The translations under genes were made by a program, and so were the position numbers. DNA of 64,000 nt from Stenotrophomonas maltophilia. GTDB taxonomy: Bacteria; Pseudomonadota; Gammaproteobacteria; Xanthomonadales; Xanthomonadaceae. The notes below the pieces were generated by a model that made no database searches, was not told the DNA's origin, and worked only from the letters and a program-made list of their open reading frames with translations. Where the stretch lies: NCBI RefSeq assembly GCF_900186865.1, contig NZ_LT906480.1, positions 3,552,001-3,616,000 on the forward strand, in the 5' to 3' direction. Below are positions 49,771 through 58,094 of this stretch, piece after piece (position 1 is the stretch's first letter; each line of letters opens with the position of its first letter).

Positions 49771-51354
49771 ATGTCCTGGGATGCAATCATCATCGGGGGT
49801 GGCCACAACGGTCTGGTCTGTGCGGCCTATCTGGCGAAGGCCGGAAAGAACGTGCTGGTCCTTGAACGGCGCGGCGTGCTCGGCGGAGCGGCGGTCACCG
49901 AGGAGTTCCATCCCGGCTTCCGCAACTCGGTGGCGTCGTACACGGTGTCGCTGTTGCAACCGAAGGTGATCGAAGACCTGCAACTGCATGCGCATGGGCT
50001 GCGCATCGTCGCGCGCCCGGCCAACAACTTCCTGCCATTGCCCGACGACCGCTACCTGTTGTCGGCACCTGGCCGCACCCAGGCCGAAGTCGCTGGATTC
50101 TCCGAGCGGGATGCACAGCGCCTGCCAGCGTACGAAGCACGCCTGGAGATCTTCGCCGATGTACTGCGCGCGTGGGCTCTACGCGCGCCACCGGACATCG
50201 GCGTTGCCGGCGGCTGGCGCGGCCTGCCCGCACTTTGGCAGATGGGGAAGCTCGGCCGCGAACTGGCGGCGCTGGATGCACCGCTGCGGCAGGAGCTGCT
50301 GGACCTGTTCACGCTGTCGGCGGCGGAATACCTGGACCGCTGGTTCGAGAGCGAGCCGATCAAGGCGCTGTTCGGCTTCGATGGCATCGTCGGCAACTAT
50401 GCCAGTCCATACACACCGGGCAGCGCCTACGTGTTGCTGCATCACGTGTTCGGCCAGTGCAATGGCGTGAAGGGTGCATGGGGCCATGCGATGGGTGGCA
50501 TGGGCGCGATCAGCCAGGCCATCGCCAGCGCGGCGCGCGAGGCCGGGGCCGAGCTGCGCGTGGATGCCGGCGTGCGACGGGTACTGACCGAACAGGGCCG
50601 CACCGTGGGGGTGGAACTGGCCAACGGCGAAACCCTGCGTGCACGCGCGGTGGTCGCCAACGTCAATCCGAAGCTGCTGTACGAACAGCTGCTGGAGCCG
50701 GCGCAGGTACCGGCTGCCACACGCGAACGCATGACGAACTGGCGCTGCGGTTCCGGCACCTTCCGGATGAACGTGGCGCTGTCGCGGCTGCCGGAGTTCC
50801 GCGCCCTGCCCGGTCCGGGCGATCACCTCAGTGCCGGCATCATCATGGCACCCAGCCTGGACTACATGGATCGCGCCTGGCTGGATGCGCGCCGCGACGG
50901 TTGGTCGCGCGAACCGATCGTGGAAATGCTGATACCCAGTACGCTGGACGATTCACTGGCACCGCCCGGGCAGCATGTGGCCAGCCTGTTCTGCCAGCAT
51001 GTGGCGCCGGTACTTCCTGATGGGCGTCACTGGGATGACCACCGCGAGACGGTAGCCGACCTGATGATCGCTACCGTTGAACGCTATGCGCCCGGCTTCG
51101 CTGACAGCGTGCTCGGTCGTCAGGTGCTGTCCCCGCTCGATCTGGAACGCACCTTCGGCCTGGTCGGCGGCGACATCTTCCACGGCGCACTGAGCGCCAA
51201 CCAGTTGTTCTCGGCGCGGCCGATGGTCGGCCAGGCCGGCTATCGCGGCGCCCTTCCCGGCCTGTATCTGTGTGGGTCGGGTACCCATCCCGGCGGTGGT
51301 GTTACCGGTGCACCGGGGCACAATGCGGCGCAGGTGGTGCTGCGGGACCTGTAG
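49771..51354 (+). CDS. Phytoene desaturase-type FAD-dependent oxidoreductase (CrtI-like)
   Basis: 527-aa flavoprotein. The N-terminal dinucleotide motif is IIIGGGHNGLVCAAYLAKAG with VLVLER, and the C-terminal FAD motif is GLYLCGSGTHPGGGVTGAPGHNAA, as in CrtI/PYROXD2-type oxidoreductases. No carotenoid genes are nearby, so carotenoid desaturation cannot be claimed; PYROXD2-like enzymes have other roles. ATG 49771 is chosen with AGAGG 6 bases upstream; a GTG two codons earlier overlaps that site. The gene starts only 11 bases after a terminator-like T run. Its stop TAG is part of a GTAG-headed palindromic repeat. Confidence 0.87.
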   Translation: MSWDAIIIGGGHNGLVCAAYLAKAGKNVLVLERRGVLGGAAVTEEFHPGFRNSVASYTVSLLQPKVIEDLQLHAHGLRIVARPANNFLPLPDDRYLLSAPGRTQAEVAGFSERDAQRLPAYEARLEIFADVLRAWALRAPPDIGVAGGWRGLPALWQMGKLGRELAALDAPLRQELLDLFTLSAAEYLDRWFESEPIKALFGFDGIVGNYASPYTPGSAYVLLHHVFGQCNGVKGAWGHAMGGMGAISQAIASAAREAGAELRVDAGVRRVLTEQGRTVGVELANGETLRARAVVANVNPKLLYEQLLEPAQVPAATRERMTNWRCGSGTFRMNVALSRLPEFRALPGPGDHLSAGIIMAPSLDYMDRAWLDARRDGWSREPIVEMLIPSTLDDSLAPPGQHVASLFCQHVAPVLPDGRHWDDHRETVADLMIATVERYAPGFADSVLGRQVLSPLDLERTFGLVGGDIFHGALSANQLFSARPMVGQAGYRGALPGLYLCGSGTHPGGGVTGAPGHNAAQVVLRDL

Positions 51355-51379
51355 CGGTGTGCCGACCAACGGTCGGCAC
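51351..51379. repeat. GTAG-headed palindromic repeat after the CrtI-like gene
   Basis: GTAG (which contains the CrtI-like gene's TAG stop) followed by the hairpin GTGCCGACC-AAC-GGTCGGCAC (51359-51379). It is the same GGTCGGCACC family as the repeats near 59640 and 59840. Confidence 0.7.
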
Positions 51380-51387
51380 CCACAGCC

Positions 51388-51412
51388 TCAAATGATCCTT
51401 CGGATCATTTGA
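51388..51412. terminator. Stem-loop at the 3' end of the rhomboid gene
   Basis: An 11-bp perfect stem TCAAATGATCC with a 3-base loop spans the rhomboid stop codon (TGA at 51405-51407). It has no T run and lies between converging genes, so it may act as a bidirectional 3'-end structure. Confidence 0.5.
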
Positions 51413-52079
51413 CGCTGCGCAGATGGTTCGGGCGCTTCGGTGGGCCGGGCGGGCGGCGCTTGTTGAACGGCGGCTGCCCGCGCCAGTAACGGATCAGCAA
51501 CCAGCCGAACAGCATGCCGCCCAGGTGCGCGAAATGGGCCACGCCCGGCTGCCAGCCGGTCATGCCCAGCACCAGTTCGCCCACGCCGAACAGGATCACG
51601 AAGGTCCGCGCCTTCATCGGGATCGGCGGGAACAGCAGCATCACCCGCTGGTTGGGGAACAGCATGCCGTAGGCCAGCAGCAGGCCAAACACGCCACCGG
51701 AGGCGCCCAGCACCGTCGCCGGGTTTTCCAGCAGCGTGCCCACCAGCAGCTGGCAGACGCCTGCACCAGCCACGCACACCAGGTAATACAGCAGGAAGCG
51801 CTTCTCGCCCCAGGTCTGCTCCAGCGGCGCGCCGAACATGAAGACCGCCAGCATGTTGAAGAACAGGTGGCCGAAGCTGCCATGCAGGAAGCCATAGGTC
51901 AGCAGCTGCCACGGCTGGAAGTTGCCGCCCGGCGAGAACGCATCGAAGCCCTGCTGCAGCGGTTGCAGCATGAACGGCTCGAAGGTCTGCATGCCGAGCA
52001 GGAACGGCTGCTGCAGCAGGAACAGGATCGCATTGGCGATCAGCAGGGCCTTGGTGACGGTTGGCAGTCGCGGGAACAT
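51405..52079 (-). CDS. Rhomboid-family intramembrane serine protease
   Basis: 224-aa integral membrane protease with about six helices. The catalytic Ser127 is in GASGGVFG and His185 in VAHFAHLGGM. The family motif HGSFGHLFFNM follows the first loop, and the C-terminus is a basic, Pro-rich cytoplasmic tail (NKRRPPGPPKRP). It cleaves membrane proteins within or near their transmembrane segments; the substrate is unknown. It stands alone on the minus strand. Confidence 0.93.
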   Translation of the reverse strand: MFPRLPTVTKALLIANAILFLLQQPFLLGMQTFEPFMLQPLQQGFDAFSPGGNFQPWQLLTYGFLHGSFGHLFFNMLAVFMFGAPLEQTWGEKRFLLYYLVCVAGAGVCQLLVGTLLENPATVLGASGGVFGLLLAYGMLFPNQRVMLLFPPIPMKARTFVILFGVGELVLGMTGWQPGVAHFAHLGGMLFGWLLIRYWRGQPPFNKRRPPGPPKRPNHLRSVK

Positions 52080-52172
52080 GGGAGTACCGGCATGGAACGG
52101 CCTCCATCATAGCCGCAGCACCGTGTCTTGTTGGCGGCCCTCAGGTCCGGCCTGTTCAGTCGCCAGCGGTGC

Positions 52173-52511
52173 TCATCCCGGGCCCCACACAGCGGCATCC
52201 AGTGCCGCTGCCGGATCAGCCGCCGGCATCCGCACCCGGCCGTTCTCCACCACTACGCCCTCCGCGCGCAACCGCTGTGACTGCTCGCGCCATCCGGCCG
52301 ACCCTTCTTCCATGGCAATTCGCCCATCCGAGCGCAGCACGCGGTGCCAGGGCAGGTCCGGGTCGTCGTTCTGGCCCAGGATGCGCGCGGTCAGGCGTGC
52401 ACGCCCGGGCAGGCCCGCGCGCATCGCCACCTGGCCGTAGCCCATCACCTGGCCCACGGGGATCGCGCGGATCACCGCCAGGATGCGCGCACGCGCCTGC
52501 TCCGGTGTCAG
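52173..52511 (-). CDS. Alkyltransferase-like (Atl) DNA base-flipping protein
   Basis: About 112 aa; an O6-methylguanine-DNA methyltransferase-like protein. The winged-helix part is IRAIPVGQVMGYGQVA and the active-site motif is PWHRV, with Trp where true methyltransferases have Cys (PCHRV). That is the mark of Atl proteins, which bind alkylated guanine and hand it to nucleotide excision repair. The arginine finger region GLPGRARLTARILG is present. The start is uncertain. Homology begins near 52500, directly after the EamA gene's stop, but no ATG/GTG/TTG is there: the options are a CTG at 52511, a GTG at 52475 that would cut into the first helix, or an upstream start overlapping the EamA gene. 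Confidence 0.8.
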   Translation of the reverse strand: MTPEQARARILAVIRAIPVGQVMGYGQVAMRAGLPGRARLTARILGQNDDPDLPWHRVLRSDGRIAMEEGSAGWREQSQRLRAEGVVVENGRVRMPAADPAAALDAAVWGPG

Positions 52512-53428
52512 CGCCGCAGGCGGGTCACCAGCAGTACGCCGATCAGTACCAGCACGGTGCCGGCGATCTGCGCCGGTCCCATCGGTTCGTCGAGCAGCCA
52601 TAGGCTCATCACGATGGTGGAAACAGGGCCCAGCATACCGACCTGCGCGGCCAGCGACGAACCCACGCGCTGCACCGCCAGCATGATCGCCAGCACCGGC
52701 AGCACCGTGCACGCGGTGGCATTGACCAGCGACAGCCATTGCACTGGCGCCGGTGCCTGCCACAGCAACGGCAGCGGATGGGTCACCGCGAAATGCAGCA
52801 GCACCAGCACGCTGGCCACGCAGCTGGCATAGGCGGTCAACCGCACCGCGCCGATGCGTGCGACCACCTGCCCACTGCCGAACAGGTACAGCGCGTAGCT
52901 GAGCGCACTGCCCAGTACCAGCAGGCTGCCGACGATGATCTGCCCGCCCTCGCGCTGCAGATCGTGGCCGAAGGCGAGCAGCACGCCGAGGTAACTCAGC
53001 ACCAGCGCGCCGATCTGCCACCGACCCGGCCGCTGGCGCGTCAGCAGCACGTTGATCAGCAGCACCAGGGTCGGGTTCAAGTAAAGAATCAGGCGCTCAA
53101 GGGTCACGCTGATGTACTGCAGGCCCTGGAAGTCGAGCAGACTGGACAGGTAGTAGCCGGTGAAGCCCAGCCACAACACGCGGGCACGGTCGGCCCAGGA
53201 CAGCGGCTCGGCCCGGCGCGCGGCCCACAGTGCCATCAGCACGAACAGCGGTAGCGCCATCAGCATGCGCAGGGCGAGCAGCGTGGTGGCATCCACGCCG
53301 TGACGCAGGCCGAGCTTGACGATGATGGCCTTGCCGGAGGCGGCGATGGCGCCGATCGCGGCCAGGCCGATGCCTCCCAGCGCGATGCGTGGGGAAGCGG
53401 TGGCGATACGGGAAGCGGGGCTGGACAT
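52508..53428 (-). CDS. EamA/DMT-family transporter
   Basis: 306-aa membrane protein with about ten helices in two EamA repeats of five; the repeats start near IALGGIGLAAIGA and IIVGSLLVLGSALSYALYL. Members of the drug/metabolite transporter superfamily export metabolites or amino acids; the substrate is unknown. The start is set at MSSPASR (53428), since the upstream open frame has no membrane-protein character. It is followed with overlap by the Atl gene. Confidence 0.88.
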   Translation of the reverse strand: MSSPASRIATASPRIALGGIGLAAIGAIAASGKAIIVKLGLRHGVDATTLLALRMLMALPLFVLMALWAARRAEPLSWADRARVLWLGFTGYYLSSLLDFQGLQYISVTLERLILYLNPTLVLLINVLLTRQRPGRWQIGALVLSYLGVLLAFGHDLQREGGQIIVGSLLVLGSALSYALYLFGSGQVVARIGAVRLTAYASCVASVLVLLHFAVTHPLPLLWQAPAPVQWLSLVNATACTVLPVLAIMLAVQRVGSSLAAQVGMLGPVSTIVMSLWLLDEPMGPAQIAGTVLVLIGVLLVTRLRR

Positions 53429-53509
53429 CAGGACGACGGCGGGCCGCACGGGGCGGCCAGGGAAGGCGCAAGGGCGTCCATTGTCGCATGGGTGCGCCTG
53501 GTGACCTGG

Positions 53510-53533
53510 AGAGCCGAGCATAGGCTCGGCTCT
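53510..53533. repeat. AGAGCCGAGC palindrome between gor and the EamA gene
   Basis: AGAGCCGAGC-ATAG-GCTCGGCTCT, 10-bp perfect arms, 14 bases past the gor stop. Same family as the pair at 29921-29970. Confidence 0.75.
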
Positions 53534-53546
53534 AGAACCGTCCAGC

Positions 53547-54905
53547 TCAGCGCATCAGCACCACTTCCTCGGCCGAGGTCGGGTGGATCGCCACGGTGTC
53601 GTCGAACTGGGCCTTGGTCGCGCCCATCTTCACCGCCACCGCAAACCCCTGCAGGATCTCGTCGGCCGCTTCGCCCAGCAGGTGGATGCCCACCACCCGT
53701 TCTTCCGGACCAGCACAGACCATCTTGAACAGGCTGCGCTGGGTGCCATTGGCCAGCCCCTGCAGCATCGGACGGAAACGGCTGTGGTAGACGCTCACCT
53801 GATCGAACCGCGCGCGCGCCTCTTCTTCGCTCATGCCCACCGCGCCCAGCGGTGGATGCGAGAACACCACGCTGGCCACGTTCTCGTAATCCATCTTCGA
53901 CTGCGGGCGGCCACCGAACAGGCGGTCCATCAGCCGCCGCGAAGCGGCCACCGCCACCGGGGTCAGGCCGACCTTGCCAGCGATGTCGCCCACCGCGTGC
54001 ACGCTCGGCACACACGTGGTCTGCCATTCGTCCACCTGCACCTGCTGGTGTTCGCCGATACCGATGCCGAGCGCTTCCAGGCCCAGATCGCGGCTGTTGC
54101 CACGGCGGCCGGTGGCAAAGAACACCGCGTCGAACACGCTGTCGAGCGGGCCATCATGGCCGAATGCACGTACGCGTTCGCCATCGCGCTGCAGTTCGCG
54201 CAGGCGATAGCCGAAATGGATGCGCACGCCCTGCTGCTTCAGGTTCTCGGCCAGCTGATCGGTCAGCTCGTAATCGAAGCGATCCAGCAGCCGCTGGCCA
54301 CGCACCAGCAGGCTCACCTTGCTGCCCAGTGCCTGCAGCAGGCCGGCCAGCTCCACCGCGATGTAACCGCCACCGATGATCGCCACCTCGGCCGGTGCCG
54401 CGCGCAGATCGAAGAAATCATCGGAGACCAGGCCCAGTTCGGCACCGGGGATGTCAGGCCGCAGCGGGTGCGCGCCGGTGGCGATCAGGATGTGTTCAGC
54501 GCTGTAACGCACGCCATCGCTGCAGGCCACGGTATGCGCATCGAGCAGATGACCGCGCGCCGGAATGCGCACCACGCCGGTTTCGTCCAGGCGCTTGTGG
54601 TAGCTGGTGTGGATGTTGCTGATGTAGGCCTGGCGATGGATCACCAGCTCCTTCCACGACAATGCCGGGCGTGCCTTGACATCGAAACCCATCGCACTGG
54701 CCAGGCCGATGCGCTCGTGCAGGTCGGCCGCCAGCCACATGGCCTTCTTCGGCACGCAGCCGACGTTGACGCAGGTCCCGCCCAGTTCACCAGGCTCCAG
54801 CAGCGCCACGCGCTTGCCGTGCTGCGCGGCGCGGATCGCGCCAGCCAGGCCGGCGGAACCACCGCCAAGGACGATCAGGTCGTAATCATAGGGTGCAGTG
54901 CTCAT
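53547..54905 (-). CDS. gor: Glutathione-disulfide reductase
   Basis: 452-aa FAD enzyme reducing oxidised glutathione with NADPH. The N-terminal FAD motif is LGGGSAGLAGAIRAA; the redox-active cysteines are Cys45 and Cys50 in GGTCVNVGC; a second nucleotide-binding motif is IIGGGYIAVELAG; and the C-terminal catalytic His is in IHPTSAEE. The long upstream open frame is not part of the gene; ATG 54905 overlaps the stop of the DadA-like gene by 4 bases. A close alternative in this flavoprotein family is trypanothione-like or mercuric reductase, but the motifs fit Gor. Confidence 0.93.
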   Translation of the reverse strand: MSTAPYDYDLIVLGGGSAGLAGAIRAAQHGKRVALLEPGELGGTCVNVGCVPKKAMWLAADLHERIGLASAMGFDVKARPALSWKELVIHRQAYISNIHTSYHKRLDETGVVRIPARGHLLDAHTVACSDGVRYSAEHILIATGAHPLRPDIPGAELGLVSDDFFDLRAAPAEVAIIGGGYIAVELAGLLQALGSKVSLLVRGQRLLDRFDYELTDQLAENLKQQGVRIHFGYRLRELQRDGERVRAFGHDGPLDSVFDAVFFATGRRGNSRDLGLEALGIGIGEHQQVQVDEWQTTCVPSVHAVGDIAGKVGLTPVAVAASRRLMDRLFGGRPQSKMDYENVASVVFSHPPLGAVGMSEEEARARFDQVSVYHSRFRPMLQGLANGTQRSLFKMVCAGPEERVVGIHLLGEAADEILQGFAVAVKMGATKAQFDDTVAIHPTSAEEVVLMR

Positions 54906-56152
54906 CGGAATCGCTCGGGTCGGTAAGGGGCAGGATCGATCGCTGGCGTGCGGCCGCAGACGAGATCGGCGATCAGCTGGCCGGTGCCGGCGCTCATGCT
55001 GATGCCGAGCATGCCATGCCCCGCTGCAAGCCAGACGTGAGGATGCGCGGGCGCGCGGCCGATCAACGGCACGTCGTCCACGCTCATGGGGCGCCACCCG
55101 CACCACTGCTCCTGCAGCTGCACACCACGTGGCGCGCGCAGGTAGTGGTCGGCGGCCTGCTGCAAGGCCTGCAGGCGGGTCGTGCGCAGCTGCGGATCGG
55201 CACCGGCGAATTCCATGGTGCCGCCCAGCCGCAGCGCTTCGCGCCACGCGATCACGAACACGGAATGGTCCTTCAGCACGACTGGACGCTGCGGCACCTG
55301 CGCCGGTCGTGACCAGGTCAGCGAGTAGCCCTTGCCGGGTTGGATCGGCACGCGCAGATCCAGTTGCCGCGCCCAGCGCGGTGACCACGGCCCGGTCGCC
55401 AGCACCAGCTCGCGCGCCAGCAGCATGCGTTCACCGACACGCACGCGCACACCCTGCGCATCGGCGCTGAAATCCTCCACGTCCGACTGCTCTTCGATCA
55501 CCACGCCCTGTGCGCGCAGCACGCGCGCCAGTTCGGCGGTGTAGCGGTCCGGACGCAGCTGGGCATCGCCGGGGAAGTGGATCGCACCGGCAAGGCGATC
55601 ATGGAACGCCGGATTGTCGCGCGCGTAGTCGGTGCCATCGATGCGCGCCGAGGCAATGCCCTGTGCGTTCAGCGCCTCACACTCGGCAGCGTGGTGATCG
55701 AAATTGCGGGCGTCACCGAACACATAGTCCAGACCGCGCGCCTCGAACTCGCAGTCCAGCGCATGCGTCTGCACCCACTGCGCCAGGCGCAGCCGTGAAT
55801 CATTCAACAATGCGCCGCGTGCCCGCGTGGCGTGCAGCCAGTCGCGTGCGTTGCAGCGCGCCCCGAACTGCAGCAGCCAGCGCCACAATGCTGGGTCCAG
55901 GCGTGTACGCACGTACAGCGGCGCACGCGGATCGAGCATCCAGCGCAGCGCGCGCAACGGCACGCCGGGCGCTGCCAGCGGTGGCGCGTGGCTGGGGGTG
56001 ATGGTGCCGCAGTTGCCATGCGAGGTCGCGCCGCCGACACGCCCACGGTCGATCACGCGTACCTGCCGGCCCTGTGCACGCAGCGCGAGTGCGGCAGCCA
56101 GTCCAATGGCACCGGCGCCGACCACGATCACATCCTCGCGCGCGCGCTGCAT
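54902..56152 (-). CDS. FAD-dependent amino-acid oxidase/dehydrogenase (DadA-like)
   Basis: 416-aa flavoprotein of the D-amino-acid dehydrogenase/DAO family. The N-terminus VIVVGAGAIGLAAALALRAQG is the FAD motif, followed by GNCGTITPSHAPPLAAPG as in DadA. The C-terminal part has GWRPMSVDDVPLIGRAP and GHGMLGISMSAGTG. It would oxidise a D-amino acid or a related imino compound such as hydroxyproline; the exact substrate is not determined. It is coupled to gor by ATGA overlap and starts 3 bases after the DUF418 gene ends, so DUF418-DadA-like-gor forms an operon. Confidence 0.85.
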   Translation of the reverse strand: MQRAREDVIVVGAGAIGLAAALALRAQGRQVRVIDRGRVGGATSHGNCGTITPSHAPPLAAPGVPLRALRWMLDPRAPLYVRTRLDPALWRWLLQFGARCNARDWLHATRARGALLNDSRLRLAQWVQTHALDCEFEARGLDYVFGDARNFDHHAAECEALNAQGIASARIDGTDYARDNPAFHDRLAGAIHFPGDAQLRPDRYTAELARVLRAQGVVIEEQSDVEDFSADAQGVRVRVGERMLLARELVLATGPWSPRWARQLDLRVPIQPGKGYSLTWSRPAQVPQRPVVLKDHSVFVIAWREALRLGGTMEFAGADPQLRTTRLQALQQAADHYLRAPRGVQLQEQWCGWRPMSVDDVPLIGRAPAHPHVWLAAGHGMLGISMSAGTGQLIADLVCGRTPAIDPAPYRPERFR

Positions 56153-56155
56153 CGA

Positions 56156-57400
56156 TCAGCCCTGGCCGGCCTCGCGCCGCATCGGCGGCCACTGCCGATA
56201 GGTCATCGCGCGCCACAGCCATTCCATCGGCCCAAAGCGGAAGCGGCGCAGCCATACGTGCGAGATGCCCACCTGCACGGTGAACAACAGCAGCGCGAAC
56301 ATCAACTGCACGCTGCGTGGCATCGTTTCGAACGCGCCCAGGCCGTAGTGGTAGAACAGCCAGGTGCACAGCAGCGACTGGCCGAGGTAATGGGTCAACG
56401 CCATGCGCCCGACCGGCGCCAGCCAGCCCAGCCGCGCGCGGCAGTGTACGATCCAGGCCAGGTAACCCAGGCACATCGGCAGGCCGCCGATCGTCACCAG
56501 CGCCATCGCCGCCGTAACCGGCAGGTCGTAAGCGCCCGGCGCCAGATACGGCTTCCAGGCAACACCCAGCAGCGTGACCAGCAGGCCGAAGGGCAGCGCC
56601 CCCCAACGCAACACCGCATACAGCCGCGGGAAGCGATCCGGCGTGGCCAGCGCGCCGCTGCCGGCAAACCAGCTGCCGATCAGGAACATGCCCAGCACTT
56701 CCGGGCCGGTGATCAGCATCGCCCCCATCGACGTGCCGAACTCGCTCAGCCGCTGCGCATTGGCCTGCATCCAGCTGCCCTGCCCGTACACCAGGCGCTG
56801 CAGATCGATGCTCTGCTGCGCGTCGGTGAGCATCTTCCGCACGTCCTCCGCCGAAGCCATCGACACCATCGCGCCGACCAGCAGCATCATCGCCACACCG
56901 CCGAGATAGACCGTTACGCCCATCCACGGCAGCCAGCTGCGCGGCGCCTCGCGGCAGGCCAGCAACGGCAACGAGACCAACGCGTACATCACCAGGATGT
57001 CGCCGGACCAGACCAGCAGCGCGTGGCACAGGCCGATCAGCAGCAGGCCAGCGCTGCGGCGCAGGTAGAACGGGGTGAAGTCACGCCCGGCCGCCTCGGC
57101 GCGCTGCGCCATCACCGCGAACCCGGCGCCGAACAGCAACGAGAACAGGGTGAAGAACTTCCCCTGCACGAATACGTAGACAAAGGCATCGGCCCAGTAG
57201 TCGATACCCTGCCAATGCACGTCGATGCCGGTGAAGGCCAGGTCCAGCGGTCCGCTGAAGGCCTCGATGTTCATCAGCAGGATGCCCAGCAGCGCAGCAC
57301 CGCGCAGCACGTCCAGCACGGCGATGCGTTCGCCGGAAGCCACCGGTTGCAGGGAAGGAGAAGCGGCGTTCACGGGGCGTCCGTCGGGCAGGTCCGCCAT
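56156..57400 (-). CDS. DUF418 family membrane protein (YeiB-like)
   Basis: 414-aa polytopic membrane protein with eight or more helices. The N-terminal RIAVLDVLRGAALLGILLMNI and the C-terminal domain VGRMALTHYLGQSLLCTWLFY with FGPMEWLWRAMTY are the marks of the DUF418/YeiB family, related to acyltransferase-like membrane proteins. The function is unknown. The start at 57400 carries an N-terminal extension of about 24 residues before the first helix. It is the first gene of the operon with the DadA-like and gor genes. Confidence 0.88.
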   Translation of the reverse strand: MADLPDGRPVNAASPSLQPVASGERIAVLDVLRGAALLGILLMNIEAFSGPLDLAFTGIDVHWQGIDYWADAFVYVFVQGKFFTLFSLLFGAGFAVMAQRAEAAGRDFTPFYLRRSAGLLLIGLCHALLVWSGDILVMYALVSLPLLACREAPRSWLPWMGVTVYLGGVAMMLLVGAMVSMASAEDVRKMLTDAQQSIDLQRLVYGQGSWMQANAQRLSEFGTSMGAMLITGPEVLGMFLIGSWFAGSGALATPDRFPRLYAVLRWGALPFGLLVTLLGVAWKPYLAPGAYDLPVTAAMALVTIGGLPMCLGYLAWIVHCRARLGWLAPVGRMALTHYLGQSLLCTWLFYHYGLGAFETMPRSVQLMFALLLFTVQVGISHVWLRRFRFGPMEWLWRAMTYRQWPPMRREAGQG

Positions 57401-57454
57401 TATGCCGCCGGCCCGCGTGCCATGGATGGCCGCGCCGTGTTCCAGAAACGCAAT

Positions 57455-57472
57455 GGCCCGCCGAAGCGGGCC
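57455..57472 (-). terminator. Probable terminator of slyD
   Basis: GGCCCGC-CGAA-GCGGGCC stem, extended by GCAA/TTGC outside; on the minus strand it is followed by a weak GCGTTTC tail. It lies 27 bases past the slyD stop. Confidence 0.6.
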
Positions 57473-57499
57473 GTTGCTGCCATCATGATCGCGCTGCGA

Positions 57500-57982
57500 T
57501 CAGTGGTGGTGACCGCCGTCGCCGTGGACGTGGCCGTGGTCGATCTCTTCCTTGCCGGCTTCGCGCACATCGACGATTTCCACGTCGAAGTGCAGGTCCT
57601 TGCCGGCCATCGGATGGTTCAGGTCGACGTCGACGACGCTCATGCCGACCTTCTGCACGGTCACCGCACGCGGGCCGAAGTTGGTCTGCAGCACGACCTG
57701 CTGGCCCGGAGCCAGCTTGGTGTTGCCGAAATGCTTCTTCGGCACGCGCTGGGACAGGCCCTCGCGGCGCTCGCCGTAGGCATCGGCTGCGTTGACGTCA
57801 ACGCTGAAGGTCGCGCCGGCTTCCTTGTCCATCATGGCGTTTTCCAGGCCCGGGATGATGTTGCCGTGGCCGATCAGGATCGCCAGCGGCTCGCCGCGGT
57901 CCTTGGACGATTCGATCGGCTCCTGGCCGACTTCGGAAACGGTGTAGTGGAAGCGGACAACGCGGTCTTTTTCGATCTTCAT
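57500..57982 (-). CDS. slyD: FKBP-type peptidyl-prolyl isomerase, SlyD family
   Basis: 160-aa cytoplasmic prolyl isomerase and chaperone. The N-terminal FKBP core (VVRFHYTVSE, LIGHGNIIPGLENAM) is interrupted by the insert-in-flap domain (KKHFGNTKLAPG) and closed by NHPMAGKDLHFDVEIVDV. The C-terminal tail is His-rich (HGHVHGDGGHHH) and could bind nickel, although it is much shorter than that of E. coli SlyD. The start at ATG 57982 fits the conserved MKIEKDRVV. It is divergent from the NlpC/P60 gene. Confidence 0.93.
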   Translation of the reverse strand: MKIEKDRVVRFHYTVSEVGQEPIESSKDRGEPLAILIGHGNIIPGLENAMMDKEAGATFSVDVNAADAYGERREGLSQRVPKKHFGNTKLAPGQQVVLQTNFGPRAVTVQKVGMSVVDVDLNHPMAGKDLHFDVEIVDVREAGKEEIDHGHVHGDGGHHH

Positions 57983-58094
57983 GCGCAACTCTGTCTGGAT
58001 CTGCCGGAGGCAGGCGGGTTGGGGCGGGTTGTCGCCCGGCGGGGACGCCGCCATCATGACGGCCAATCCCAAGGTGGCGCATTATCCGGAGAAC

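Noticed and set aside
49771..51354. A carotenoid (phytoene) desaturase of a pigment pathway
   Set aside because: No crtB, crtE, crtY or other carotenoid gene is nearby, and the family includes many non-carotenoid oxidoreductases; only the fold is claimed.
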